From the NCBI RefSeq assembly GCF_000410875.1, contig NZ_AROI01000011.1, forward strand, positions 1 to 64,000: a stretch of 64,000 nt of DNA. The letters are read 5' to 3'. The notes under the pieces were generated by a model. That model searched no databases, was not told the origin of the DNA, and saw only the letters and a program-made list of their open reading frames with translations. The stretch is from Halopseudomonas pelagia CL-AP6 (GTDB lineage: Bacteria; Pseudomonadota; Gammaproteobacteria; Pseudomonadales; Pseudomonadaceae). The position numbers were made by a program, and so were the translations under genes. Positions within the stretch are counted from its first letter, which is position 1. Each line of letters begins with the position of its first letter. This document shows positions 16,957 through 25,521 of the stretch, piece after piece.

Positions 16957-17490
16957 TTAGGCAGTCTGTGCCGCTGAGGCGGCCGCAGAAAAAGGGGTGG
17001 CAAACGGGCCAGCGCTGTAGAGCACTTCATCATCATGCTGGCCGTTGAAATGTTGCTCCCGGGAAAAGATCGTCCGGGTGCTGTAGTCGGTGCCGAGTTG
17101 GCGGAAGGCTTTTTTAAACAGCGCTTCCGAGGCTTCGTTACCGGGTGAAATCGTGGTTTCCAGGTGCGTGACGCCATCGGCGGCAACACGCTCTACCAGA
17201 CCCATCAGCATTTTCAACGCCAGACCTTGGCCGCGCATGCGGCTATCTACCGCGACCTGCCAGACAAACAGCGTGCTGGGCTTGTGCGGTGGGCGGTAGC
17301 CGGAAATAAAGCCGACCATCTCGCCTTCAGCGGTGACGGCGGTGATGGCTGTGTCGGCAAAATCACCACACTGAAGCAGGTTGCAGTACACCGAGTTGGT
17401 GTCCAGCGGGTTGCAGCGGGCCACCAGCTCATTAAGCGCAAAACCGTCCGTGGGCTCTGGTTTTCGTAGTGTTACGGGGATATTTGTCAT
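16957..17490 (-). CDS. ectA: Diaminobutyrate acetyltransferase EctA
   Basis: 177 aa GNAT enzyme. It acetylates diaminobutyrate from acetyl-CoA, the second step of ectoine synthesis. The acetyl-CoA loop is in VAVDSRMRGQGLALKML (R/Q-x-x-G-x-G/A type), and the start MTNIPVTLRKPEPTDG is typical. It is first in ectABC-ask; AGGA lies 7 nt upstream of the ATG and a sigma-70 type promoter lies at 17525-17554. No ectD hydroxylase gene is present in the window. Confidence 0.98.
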   Translation of the reverse strand: MTNIPVTLRKPEPTDGFALNELVARCNPLDTNSVYCNLLQCGDFADTAITAVTAEGEMVGFISGYRPPHKPSTLFVWQVAVDSRMRGQGLALKMLMGLVERVAADGVTHLETTISPGNEASEALFKKAFRQLGTDYSTRTIFSREQHFNGQHDDEVLYSAGPFATPFSAAASAAQTA

Positions 17491-17524
17491 CGCGTCCTGA
17501 TCTTTACTGATAAATACTATTTAC

Positions 17525-17554
17525 ATGATAAACATATCCAGGAAATTATCTCAA
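17525..17554 (-). promoter_or_regulatory. Candidate sigma-70 type promoter of ectABC-ask
   Basis: On the minus strand TTGAGA (17554-17549) and TATCAT (17530-17525) are separated by 18 nt, giving an expected leader of about 30 nt before ectA. The surrounding 60 bp is AT-rich. Osmotic or RpoS control is likely from the pathway but is not shown by the sequence. Confidence 0.5.
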
Positions 17555-17628
17555 CCCGCAGTAAATGGCATTTGTAGGGCAACTTGCTTGCTAGTGAAAT
17601 GTTTACAGCTGTTAAATAGATTTGTCAT
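17551..17628 (-). CDS. Possible 25-aa leader ORF upstream of ectA
   Basis: Minus-strand ATG at 17628, preceded by TAGGAGGA (17638-17631), encodes a 25-aa peptide starting MTNLFNSCKH and ending MPFTAG before a TGA. The Shine-Dalgarno is near-perfect but only 2-3 nt from the ATG. Its stop overlaps the candidate ectA -35 box. The first three residues equal those of EctA. It may be a leader peptide, a remnant of a duplicated ectA start, or chance. Confidence 0.3.
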   Translation of the reverse strand: MTNLFNSCKHFTSKQVALQMPFTAG

Positions 17629-17760
17629 ATTCCTCCTATATGACCTTCGCGTGAGGAAACATATCCCGCCTATGCAGCCGTTATCGGGGCTTGGCCGTGG
17701 AGTCATAATGGAAGCCTGGGCCCGCCGCTGCGCTTCACGCAGCAGCACCTGGGTTCCTCA

Positions 17761-17958
17761 GTGTGTGACGGCGATTTGCTGGTATACCCGGACGGCGATG
17801 AATTTATTGTGCGGACGAATATCAAGTCTGAAGAGGTGCGGGTGACCACTCGTCAGGTGGCTGCGCGAACACTGAATGCGTGGGGTGCACCGATGTTGAT
17901 TGCGGGGTGCAGAGGCAGGTTGGCTGTAGAATCGGCGGCGTTTGGTTCGGACGTCTAA
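17761..17958 (+). CDS. Short hypothetical ORF or gene remnant
   Basis: GTG-initiated frame of 65 aa with coding-like codon use (VYPDGDEFIVRTN, VRVTTRQVAARTLNAW). The same frame stays open upstream to about 17680 without an ATG or ribosome site, so it may be the 3' part of a decayed gene. It lies within the roughly 500-bp gap between ectA and rhlG and ends at a 9-bp-stem hairpin. No family is recognised. Confidence 0.3.
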   Translation: MCDGDLLVYPDGDEFIVRTNIKSEEVRVTTRQVAARTLNAWGAPMLIAGCRGRLAVESAAFGSDV

Positions 17959-17985
17959 CCGGGCTGGCATCAACCGGCCCGGTTA
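17956..17985. terminator. Hairpin between short ORF and rhlG
   Basis: TAACCGGGC (17956-17964) pairs perfectly with GCCCGGTTA (17977-17985) over a 12-nt loop. It begins at the stop of the upstream short ORF and sits 8 bp beyond the convergent rhlG stop. There is no T run, so its activity as a terminator is uncertain. Confidence 0.5.
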
Positions 17986-17993
17986 ACGCCAGG

Positions 17994-18764
17994 CTATAGC
18001 GTAAAGCCGCCATCGATCGGGATAATGTTGCCAGTCATATAGGCGCCAGCGGTACTGGCCAGCATGATCGCCAATGCCGACATTTCCTCCTCGCGACCCC
18101 AGCGCTTCATGGGGATGTGCCGGCAATCCTCAGCGAGTGCCTCGGGATCATTGTGTATATGGCTGGTCATCTTGCTCGGGAAGCGGCCTGGGGCGATCAC
18201 ATTCACGTTGATATGCTCAGTCACCAGTTCCTTCGCCAATATGCGTGACAATTGATGTACCGCCGCCTTGCTCGGGCCATAGGAGTAGGCTTGCTCGCCA
18301 AAGGCGCTGATGCCAGCGACCGAGCCGATATTGATCACCCGCGCTGGACTCTCGGCGGTGCCTGCCTTGCGCAGCATGGGCAACAATTGCTGGATGCAGC
18401 TGAACACCGAGGTGACGTTCAGTTGCATGACTTTTTCCCAACCTTTCACCGGGAAATCCTCCAGCGGCGCGCCCCAACTGGTGCCGGCGTTGTTGACCAG
18501 AATATCCAGGTGTTGAGTGTGGGCCTGCAAGTCCGCAAACAGCGCCTTGGCACCCGCTTCGGATGAGAGGTCGGCACTGACCGCAATGCATTCCCCGTAC
18601 TGGCTCAACTCACTGGCCGTGGCCTCGCATTCGTCTTTTTTGCGGCTGCAGATAATTACCTTGGCACCGGCCTGGAGAAAGCCCTGTGCGATCATTCTGC
18701 CGATACCACGGCTGCCGCCAGTCACCAGTGCGGTACGTCCTTTGAGGCTAAAATATTCTTGCAT
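17994..18764 (-). CDS. rhlG: RhlG-type NADPH-dependent beta-ketoacyl reductase (SDR)
   Basis: 256 aa classical SDR. The NADP-binding TGGSRGIG (about residues 15-22), NNAG, catalytic Ser in INIGSVAGIS and YSYGPSK (Tyr-x3-Lys) are intact. The full-length pattern (NNAGTSWGAPLE, EKVMQLNVTSVFSCIQQLL, NVIAPGRFPSKMT) matches RhlG of P. aeruginosa, named for a proposed role in rhamnolipid precursor supply that has since been disputed. No rhlAB genes are nearby. It is divergent from speA and convergent to the short ORF region. Confidence 0.9.
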   Translation of the reverse strand: MQEYFSLKGRTALVTGGSRGIGRMIAQGFLQAGAKVIICSRKKDECEATASELSQYGECIAVSADLSSEAGAKALFADLQAHTQHLDILVNNAGTSWGAPLEDFPVKGWEKVMQLNVTSVFSCIQQLLPMLRKAGTAESPARVINIGSVAGISAFGEQAYSYGPSKAAVHQLSRILAKELVTEHINVNVIAPGRFPSKMTSHIHNDPEALAEDCRHIPMKRWGREEEMSALAIMLASTAGAYMTGNIIPIDGGFTL

Positions 18765-18961
18765 CTGTTAACTCCACAAATAAGGTTGGCATAACCAGGA
18801 CTGTCATTCAGTTGCATTACAGTAGAGGGCGGGCAGCGGCACGCCAAGTGTTTGCCGGGCTTATCCAGCAGGCAAATGCCAGATCATCGAAGCGGCAGCT
18901 GTGACGCTTTTGCTTTATCCTGTAGTCAGTTTTTTCCAGCTTATGACAAGAGGTGTATTTG

Positions 18962-20881
18962 ATGGCGCAACAGCGACGTTCACGCAAGGAAGATGCTTCA
19001 GCCTGGACGGTTGCCGATAGCCGCAGCGTTTTCGGCATTCGTCATTGGGGGGCTGGCTATTTCAACGTCAACGAGCAGGGTCATGTGGAAGTAAAGCCGC
19101 GCGGCCCCGACGGCAAAGCCATTGATCTGCATGAGCTGGTTGCTCAGCTGCGCGAGAGCGGGCTGGATTTGCCGCTGCTGGTGCGTTTCCCGGATATCCT
19201 GCAGGACCGCGTGCGGCAATTGACCGGCGCGTTTGACAGCAATATTGCCGAGCTGGAATACACCAACGGCTACACTGCATTGTATCCGATCAAGGTCAAC
19301 CAGCAGGAAGCAGTGGTCGAGAATATTATCGCCACCGAGGATGTTTCTATTGGGCTTGAAGCTGGCTCCAAGCCGGAATTGATGGCCGTGCTGGCGTTGG
19401 CGCCCAAGGGCGGCACCATTGTTTGCAACGGCTATAAAGACCGCGAGTTCATCAATCTGGCATTGATAGGCCAGAAGCTCGGGCATAACGTGTTTATCGT
19501 TATCGAGAAAGAGTCTGAAGTCCGCCTGGTAATCGAGGAGGCGGCGAAAATGGGTTTGACGCCACAGGTCGGCCTGCGCGTGCGTCTTTCCTCGCTTGCT
19601 TCGAGCAAATGGGCCGATACCGGTGGCGAAAAATCCAAGTTCGGCCTGTCTGCTGCTCAACTGCTGCGCGTGGTTGAGCAGTTCCGTAACGCCGGCCTAC
19701 AGGATGGTGTGCGGCTGCTGCATTTTCATATGGGCTCGCAGATTGCCAACCTGGCGGACTATCAGCACGGCTTCCGCGAAGCGATTCGCTACTTCGGTGA
19801 ATTGCGCGCGCTGGGTCTGCCGGTCGATCATATCGACGTTGGTGGCGGCCTCGGCGTTGATTACGACGGTACCCACTCGCGCAATGCCAGCTCGATGAAT
19901 TACGACGTCAATGAATATGCCCATACCGTGGTCGCCATGCTCAGGGACTTCTGTAATGAACAGGGCCTGCCGCATCCACATATTTTTTCCGAAAGTGGCC
20001 GGGCGATGACCGCACATCATGCGGTGTTGGTCGTGCAGGTGACTGACGTCGAGCGCCACAACGACACGCTGCCGCCCATCGACGATCTGGACAGCCTGCC
20101 GCAGGTGGTGCGCAATCTGGTGGGGTTGCTGGATAATAATGACATCGAGATGGTCACTGAAACCTACTGGCGCGCTACGCACTATATGGCCGATGTGGCA
20201 ACGCAGTATGCCGAGGGCAAACTGAGTCTGTCCGAGAAAGCGCTGGCAGAGCAGTGCTATTTCGCCCTGTGTTCGCGCTTGCATGATCAGCTTAAGGCGC
20301 GTCAGCGTTCGCACCGTCAGGTGCTGGATGAGTTGAATGACAAGATGGCCGACAAGTATATCTGTAACTTCTCGGTGTTTCAGAGCCTGCCTGACACCTG
20401 GGCGATTGATCAGGTGTTACCGATCATGCCCATCAATCGGCTCGAGGAAGAACCCTTGCGCCGAGCGGTGCTGCAAGATCTGACCTGTGATTCCGATGGC
20501 AAGATTCGCCATTATGTTGATGAGCAGAGCATTGAGAACAGTCTGCCAGTGCACGAGTTGCGTGAGGGCGAGGACTATCTGCTGGGGATTTTCCTGGTAG
20601 GGGCCTATCAGGAAATTCTTGGTGACATGCATAACCTGTTTGGCGACACCGATTCGGTGAACGTCTATTTGCGCAGCGATGGCCGGGTGGTGCATGGCGG
20701 TATTGAAACCCACGACACTATCGAGGACATGTTGCGTTACGTGCACTTCGAGCCAGACGAGCTGGTCACCCTGTACCGTGACAAGGTCGCGGGTGCGCGG
20801 CTCAGCCCTGCCGAGCGTGCGCGTTTCGTCGACGCCCTGCGCCTGGGATTGACGCGGTCATCCTACCTGACTGCCGAGTAG
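18962..20881 (+). CDS. speA: Biosynthetic arginine decarboxylase SpeA
   Basis: 639 aa, the normal size. It decarboxylates arginine to agmatine for putrescine synthesis, using PLP and Mg. PLP attaches to the Lys in [10 protein letters not shown] (about residue 105); [20 protein letters not shown] and the active-site [15 protein letters not shown] are typical. I chose the ATG at 18962 with AGAGG about 8 nt upstream rather than an in-frame GTG at 18953. It is monocistronic, divergent from rhlG. Confidence 0.97.
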   Translation: MAQQRRSRKEDASAWTVADSRSVFGIRHWGAGYFNVNEQGHVEVKPRGPDGKAIDLHELVAQLRESGLDLPLLVRFPDILQDRVRQLTGAFDSNIAELEYTNGYTALYPIKVNQQEAVVENIIATEDVSIGLEAGSKPELMAVLALAPKGGTIVCNGYKDREFINLALIGQKLGHNVFIVIEKESEVRLVIEEAAKMGLTPQVGLRVRLSSLASSKWADTGGEKSKFGLSAAQLLRVVEQFRNAGLQDGVRLLHFHMGSQIANLADYQHGFREAIRYFGELRALGLPVDHIDVGGGLGVDYDGTHSRNASSMNYDVNEYAHTVVAMLRDFCNEQGLPHPHIFSESGRAMTAHHAVLVVQVTDVERHNDTLPPIDDLDSLPQVVRNLVGLLDNNDIEMVTETYWRATHYMADVATQYAEGKLSLSEKALAEQCYFALCSRLHDQLKARQRSHRQVLDELNDKMADKYICNFSVFQSLPDTWAIDQVLPIMPINRLEEEPLRRAVLQDLTCDSDGKIRHYVDEQSIENSLPVHELREGEDYLLGIFLVGAYQEILGDMHNLFGDTDSVNVYLRSDGRVVHGGIETHDTIEDMLRYVHFEPDELVTLYRDKVAGARLSPAERARFVDALRLGLTRSSYLTAE

Positions 20882-21059
20882 GCGGTTATCCCGAGAGCGC
20901 CTATAGGCATTTGAATTCGCTGCCGGAGGCAGATCGCCAACCGGCAGTTGCAGGCTGTCTTCAACAGATATTAGCCGCAGTAGGATATCAAACGGCGTGG
21001 CGCGTGTAGCGTCACCACCGCTAGAGCGGCGTCCTTTTTGCCAGCCTGATGGTGTGCTG

Positions 21060-21740
21060 TCAGTCTGCCCAGCCGCCGCACACGGGAAAAATCTGCCCAA
21101 CAAAACAGTTGGCCGCGTCACTGCACAAATAGGCGGCGAACTGGGCATCTTCCTCGGCGGACACCAGGCGGCCGAGGGGCACTTCCCGTCGCAAGCGTTC
21201 CTGAAAGGCCGTATTGGCCTGTACTTCGGCAGGGAAATAGGTCGGGTTATCGACGAAGTTTTGCGCGATCGCATTGACCTGGATGTTATGCCGGGCGACT
21301 TCCACACCCACCGCCCGAATATAAGCCAGTTGCGCGCCGCGCGCGGCACTGTAGCTGGAGGCGCGCTTTATGCCTCGCAGCGCTGAGGCGCTGCCCATCA
21401 GCAGGATCTTGCCGCACTGGCGTTCGATCATTGCCGGCAGGATGGCGCGGGTAAGCTGCTGCAAAGGGTCAACCATGTGGGTAAACATCAAACGCCACTC
21501 GTCGTCACTGACCTGTACCGCCGCGGTTGAAGGTGCCGGTACGCCTAGATTGGCCACCAGTACGTCGATGTGCCCTGACTGGCTGACCAACTGGTCAACG
21601 GCTTCCCGTGTGTCCAGAGTACCCGTGTCAGCAATCACCTGCGCACCACAGCGGCTGAGCATGTTATGCAGCGCCGGGCCCATGAACGCATCGGCCTGGG
21701 TCAGTAGAATGCGCTTGCCGGTCAGATCGGCGGGCGTCAT
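21060..21740 (-). CDS. Halohydrin dehalogenase (HheD/E-like, SDR-related)
   Basis: 226 aa SDR fold lacking the TGxxxGxG cofactor motif. Instead it has T14-x4-F19-x-G21 (TQADAFMG), and the catalytic set S117-x12-Y130-x3-R134, with Arg replacing the SDR Lys. These two patterns are the ones that define halohydrin dehalogenases, which convert vicinal halohydrins to epoxides and halide without NAD(P). NPTYFP at 165-170 matches the halide-site loop of that family. Length fits. The ATG overlaps the stop of the upstream epoxide hydrolase gene by 4 bp, so the two are one operon. Subtype is not certain. Confidence 0.85.
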   Translation of the reverse strand: MTPADLTGKRILLTQADAFMGPALHNMLSRCGAQVIADTGTLDTREAVDQLVSQSGHIDVLVANLGVPAPSTAAVQVSDDEWRLMFTHMVDPLQQLTRAILPAMIERQCGKILLMGSASALRGIKRASSYSAARGAQLAYIRAVGVEVARHNIQVNAIAQNFVDNPTYFPAEVQANTAFQERLRREVPLGRLVSAEEDAQFAAYLCSDAANCFVGQIFPVCGGWAD

Positions 21741-22717
21741 GGTGCGACCTTCGGGGTAAATTCACGGGCGAGAAATTCCAGCAGTAGCTGGTTTACCGGT
21801 TCCGGTTTTTCGCACTGGATCCAGTGGCCACAATCGCGGATCACGTGCTGTTCGACGCGCGGCACTACGTTGGGCATTTTTTTGATGGTGTAGCTTTCCA
21901 GCTCGCCGACCGGATCGGCATCGCCAATGATGAAAAGGGCTGGCTGGTCGATCTGTTTGCCGGCCAATGGCTCGGTGTTTTCCCAATTGCGCTCGAAGTT
22001 GCGGTACCAGTTGACTGGGCCGTGGAAGCCGCTGCGCTCGAAGGTGTCGACATACACCTGAAAGGCCTGCGCTGAGCACCAGTCTGGTGGTACACCGGGG
22101 TCGACACGGTCATCCAGCCAGCGTGCATCGGCGGGCTTATCCTGCACCAGCGTGCTAGCGCCAGCGGTGCCAGACATACCGTGCATCATGACGCGCAGGG
22201 TACGTGGGATGTTCTCGGCCATCTCGGCTTCGGCCAGCCCAGGTTTTTGAAAGTACAGCATGTAATGGAAGCGATCCTGGTACAGCTCTCGCATCATGCC
22301 AATGGCGGGCTTTTTCGGGCGCCCACCGAAGGGTACCGAGAGCGCGCCGACGACTTGAACTCGCTGTGGCTCCAGTAATGCCAGATGCCAGGCAACCGGC
22401 GCGCCCCAGTCATGACCGATCATGGCGACCCGGGTATGGCCGAGCAGATCCATCGCCGCTTGAATGTCGCTGCACAGGGAGATCAAATCATACTTGGCCG
22501 GGTCTTTCGGCGCGCTGCTGGCGCCGTAGCCGCGCATTTCAGGGGCAAAAACGCGGTAACCGGCCTCGCTCAGTGCTTTTATCTGATGGCGCCAGGAGTA
22601 CCAGCACTCGGGGAAGCCATGCAGCAGCCAAACTACCGGGCCCAGCTCGGGGCCAGCGCTGTAGAGGCTGAGCTGGATACCATTGAGATCAAGGATCTGA
22701 TGTTGGGTCAGGGGCAT
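21737..22717 (-). CDS. Epoxide hydrolase (alpha/beta hydrolase)
   Basis: 326 aa. The oxyanion motif HGFP at 33-36, nucleophile D103 in GHDWG, acid in IGDADPV (D266 or D268), H298 in CGHW, and lid tyrosines (Y152/Y155 and Y238) fit a soluble epoxide hydrolase opening epoxides to diols. Haloalkane dehalogenases share the fold, but the HGFPE motif and lid Tyr pair favour epoxide hydrolase. It is first gene of the operon with the halohydrin dehalogenase, which suggests serial action. A short inverted repeat lies upstream. Confidence 0.9.
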   Translation of the reverse strand: MPLTQHQILDLNGIQLSLYSAGPELGPVVWLLHGFPECWYSWRHQIKALSEAGYRVFAPEMRGYGASSAPKDPAKYDLISLCSDIQAAMDLLGHTRVAMIGHDWGAPVAWHLALLEPQRVQVVGALSVPFGGRPKKPAIGMMRELYQDRFHYMLYFQKPGLAEAEMAENIPRTLRVMMHGMSGTAGASTLVQDKPADARWLDDRVDPGVPPDWCSAQAFQVYVDTFERSGFHGPVNWYRNFERNWENTEPLAGKQIDQPALFIIGDADPVGELESYTIKKMPNVVPRVEQHVIRDCGHWIQCEKPEPVNQLLLEFLAREFTPKVAP

Positions 22718-22730
22718 GCGAATCTCCCAG

Positions 22731-22780
22731 GCTATTGAGCTGATCAGGCTGAATACTATGCCAAATTGCAGTCCAATAGC
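22731..22780 (-). promoter_or_regulatory. Candidate operator region before the epoxide hydrolase operon
   Basis: GCTATTG (22731-22737) and CAATAGC (22774-22780) form a spaced 7-bp inverted repeat, and the palindrome CTGATCAG sits at 22740-22747 about 20 bp before the start codon. No regulator gene is adjacent. This is weak evidence for specific control. Confidence 0.3.
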
Positions 22781-22860
22781 TTATGCCCGCGCTACCATTC
22801 ACTGCCGGAACGCCTGGGTATGCATGCGGGCTATGTGGGCGGCTAGAGCGGTGCTCCTGG

Positions 22861-23481
22861 TTAAAGGCGGCTCAGCACCAGTACTAGGGCAATAACGCTG
22901 ATAACCAGTGCGGCGATGCTAATGGCCAGACTCAGCTTCGCGGAGCCGCTTGCGGCCGCAGGGGCGAGGGTGTCAGTTTGGGTTGGCAGCCCCGCAGCTA
23001 ACACCGTGCGAGCTGGAGCCGAAGCGCGGCCTTCGACCGGTGGGATGGTCGGGTCGGGCACGCCTTGCAGTAATTGCATGACCCTCTCGACCAAGTGGTG
23101 ATCGAAGCGATAGGGGTCGAAATGCTCGAAGCCATGCTCTTCAAGCAATTTGCACATGTGCTCATCCACTGGCACGTATTTCATCGACCAATCAGGAAAC
23201 GACAATCGTTTGATTGGCTCGCTGGCGAGAATCTTCAGATCCTTGTGGCGTGGGTCCTTGAGCAGCGTTTTGTACAAGGCCTGCACCTTGGAGGTTTCAC
23301 CTTCCAGGCACTGAAAGAAACAGCCGTCACCGTAATACAGCATGCCAACCAGGCCATTCTTGCGATTATTGGTTCGTGAAGTGGAAAGAATACGCGAAAC
23401 CGTTGGCTCGACCCCGTCGTCGGGATTGGCAGTGGCGAAGGTGGCTCGGCTGATATACACGATACGAATGAGATCGGTCAT
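22861..23481 (-). CDS. BLUF-domain blue-light sensor with C-terminal membrane anchor
   Basis: 206 aa. Residues 1-100 are a BLUF domain: Y9 in RIVYISRA, N39 in TNNRKNG, Q57 in FFQCLEG and W98 in FPDWSMKY are the flavin-contact residues, so FAD photochemistry should be intact. A Pro/Ala-rich linker (about 130-175) leads to a single hydrophobic helix at about 182-204 (SLAISIAALVISVIALVLVL). No enzymatic output domain is present, so signalling would have to be by protein contact at the membrane. Confidence 0.92.
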   Translation of the reverse strand: MTDLIRIVYISRATFATANPDDGVEPTVSRILSTSRTNNRKNGLVGMLYYGDGCFFQCLEGETSKVQALYKTLLKDPRHKDLKILASEPIKRLSFPDWSMKYVPVDEHMCKLLEEHGFEHFDPYRFDHHLVERVMQLLQGVPDPTIPPVEGRASAPARTVLAAGLPTQTDTLAPAAASGSAKLSLAISIAALVISVIALVLVLSRL

Positions 23482-23633
23482 GGGTGTTCAGGTAATCCTT
23501 GATTCGATGCGCCCAGCATAGGCTGTTATGACGGCAGCGGGGCGGGCTTTATATTTCAAGAGACGTCTGTTCCCTGCGAGGCCGCAGTGCACAGGTCTGG
23601 GAGGATACATGCTGATACCTGAAGGACGGATGC

Positions 23634-24071
23634 TTAGGTCGCCGCTAAATGAAATTGTCCACCCTCCGCCTCCAGCGGCGCCAGCTGTTCGCGACAAAAT
23701 GCCAGTTCCTGCAGCAGCGAATCAAGGTCTTGGGTCTGAAACTGGAGGTTCTCGCCGCGCTGCAAGTGCAGGCTAATCGCCTCCAGGCTGGTCATGCCGA
23801 GGGCAACTGGGTGCCAGCTCAGATCTTCAATGGCCAGGGCACCGCCGGTTTCGGGATCGGGATCCAGCGTGCTCGGCTCGGCACCGGCCAGGCTCGCAGC
23901 TTCTTGCCACTCGATAGCGCTGATATCGACAAAGCTGCTCAACGGGCTGACGCCGAGGCTCTTGCATAGCGCATCCAGTGCCGGCAGCTCGCGTTTAAGT
24001 TGTTCCAGAGGTAGCGGGCGCTGGGCATAAACGCGCTCCAGCAGGGTGGTCAGCCGTAAGGTATGGGGCAC
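23634..24071 (-). CDS. Hypothetical protein, 145 aa
   Basis: A soluble acidic protein with an N-terminal helical part (LLERVYAQRPLPLEQLKREL) and no known motif seen. The composition and codon use look coding, and it lies on the same strand as the BLUF gene and the efflux operon, between them. The opposite-strand frame at 23649-23969 is a shadow. No function is proposed. Confidence 0.65.
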   Translation of the reverse strand: MPHTLRLTTLLERVYAQRPLPLEQLKRELPALDALCKSLGVSPLSSFVDISAIEWQEAASLAGAEPSTLDPDPETGGALAIEDLSWHPVALGMTSLEAISLHLQRGENLQFQTQDLDSLLQELAFCREQLAPLEAEGGQFHLAAT

Positions 24072-24108
24072 TCGACACTCCAGGGTAAGCCAGTCTCAAG
24101 TGCGCAGC

Positions 24109-25521
24109 TTACCCTAGGTCATCATCAGTATACATCTGCGCCTGTGCTTGCCAGCCGCCGCCGAGCGCCCGGTACAGGTCGATGCTGGCGAGCAGCCAGG
24201 TGGCGCGTTGCTGGGTCAGGCTGTCGAGGCTACCGTACCAGGTGCGCTGGGTATCCAGCAGCGTTTGTAGACTGATCGAGCCCTCACGGTAGCGCGCCTC
24301 GGCCAGTTGGAACGCTCGTTCGGCCTGATCGCTGGCGGTTAACAGAAAGCCGTAACGCTGCTCAGCCTGTTGCACAGCGCCCAGCGCGGTATCCACCTCG
24401 CCGAGGGCTGTGAGCAGCGTACGCCGGTAATCGACCAGCAACTCTTCCTGCCGCGCAGTGGAAACATCCACTTGCGCTCGTAGCTGTCCGCCCTGGAATA
24501 TCGGCTGAACCAGGCCGGCGGCCAAGCTCCAGCTGGTGGCTGGATTGCTTACCAGGCTACCCAATGCCAGACTTTGCGCGCCCAGTTGGGCAGTTAGTTG
24601 AATGCTTGGGAACAAAGCCGCTCTGGCTGCGCTGAGGTCGGCATTAGCGCCTTGCAGGCGGGCTTCGCTGGCACGGATATCAGGGCGACGCTCGAGCAGT
24701 TCAGAGGGCAGGCCTGCGGCTACAGGCGGAATAGCAATGTCGGTCAACGGGCTGCTGGGTGGCAGAACGCTGTCAGGCGGGTCGCCGAGCAGTAATGCCA
24801 GGCTGTTGCGCAGTTGCAGTTGACGCTGCTGCAGGGTCGGCAAGCCTGCGCGCAACTGGGCCACCAGGGTTCTCTGCTGACTCAGCTCCAGGCTGTCGGC
24901 GGCGCCAAAGCGGTAGCGCGCCTCAACCAGCTCGAGTACGCGCACGGCGCTGTCCAGGCTGTCCTCGGCCAGTTGCAGGCGCTGATCATTTTCGAGAATT
25001 TGCAGCCAGGTCGTCACCACAGCAGCCTCAATACTGATGGCCAGCGTTTCCTGATCGAAACGGGTAGCTTGCAGACTGGCCAGTGAGGCATTGCGCAATG
25101 CCTGGTTGCGACCCCAGAAATCGACTTCGTAGCGGGTGCTCAGGCCAGCGCTGTAACTGCTGCCGGAGTTGCTGGTATCGGTACCGCTGCGATTGGTTGA
25201 AAGGCTGCCATCAACCTGTGGCAGCAAGGCGGCGCCGGCCTGGCGTAACTGAGCATCGGCTTGCAGCAGCCGGCTGGCTGCGGTGGCCAGGTCCAGGTTG
25301 CCACTGCGTGCCCGCAGGATCAGCGCCTCCAGCGGCTCGTTGTCATAGGCTCGCCACCAATCGACACTGGGCCATGCAAGCTGGTTGGCGGGCTGAGTCC
25401 AGTTCGCCGGTGCGCTAACCTGTGCTTGCGGCACCGGGCTGTTGATAGTGCATGCGCTTAACAACAGGCTGGCGGTAAGCAGGCCGAGAGCGGTTTTGAC
25501 GGGCCGTTGTTTAATCTGCAC
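24109..25521 (-). CDS. NodT-family outer-membrane efflux lipoprotein
   Basis: 470 aa from a GTG at 25521, which overlaps the macB stop by 11 bp and gives a clean lipoprotein signal with lipobox LLSAC. The longer frame from 25575 would spoil that signal. Two OEP repeats follow, with the NodT patterns ([35 protein letters not shown] region). It is the outer-membrane exit duct for the MacAB pair upstream, an arrangement equal to pvdRT-opmQ of pseudomonads. No siderophore genes are nearby. Confidence 0.92.
   Translation of the reverse strand: MQIKQRPVKTALGLLTASLLLSACTINSPVPQAQVSAPANWTQPANQLAWPSVDWWRAYDNEPLEALILRARSGNLDLATAASRLLQADAQLRQAGAALLPQVDGSLSTNRSGTDTSNSGSSYSAGLSTRYEVDFWGRNQALRNASLASLQATRFDQETLAISIEAAVVTTWLQILENDQRLQLAEDSLDSAVRVLELVEARYRFGAADSLELSQQRTLVAQLRAGLPTLQQRQLQLRNSLALLLGDPPDSVLPPSSPLTDIAIPPVAAGLPSELLERRPDIRASEARLQGANADLSAARAALFPSIQLTAQLGAQSLALGSLVSNPATSWSLAAGLVQPIFQGGQLRAQVDVSTARQEELLVDYRRTLLTALGEVDTALGAVQQAEQRYGFLLTASDQAERAFQLAEARYREGSISLQTLLDTQRTWYGSLDSLTQQRATWLLASIDLYRALGGGWQAQAQMYTDDDLG

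Noticed and set aside
19697..20314. 205-aa minus-strand frame opposite speA
   Set aside because: Antiparallel to the conserved decarboxylase gene; no coding evidence of its own.
21060..21740. Annotation as an ordinary SDR oxidoreductase
   Set aside because: The cofactor motif is missing and the catalytic Lys is Arg with the spacing of halohydrin dehalogenases, so the dehalogenase reading explains more.
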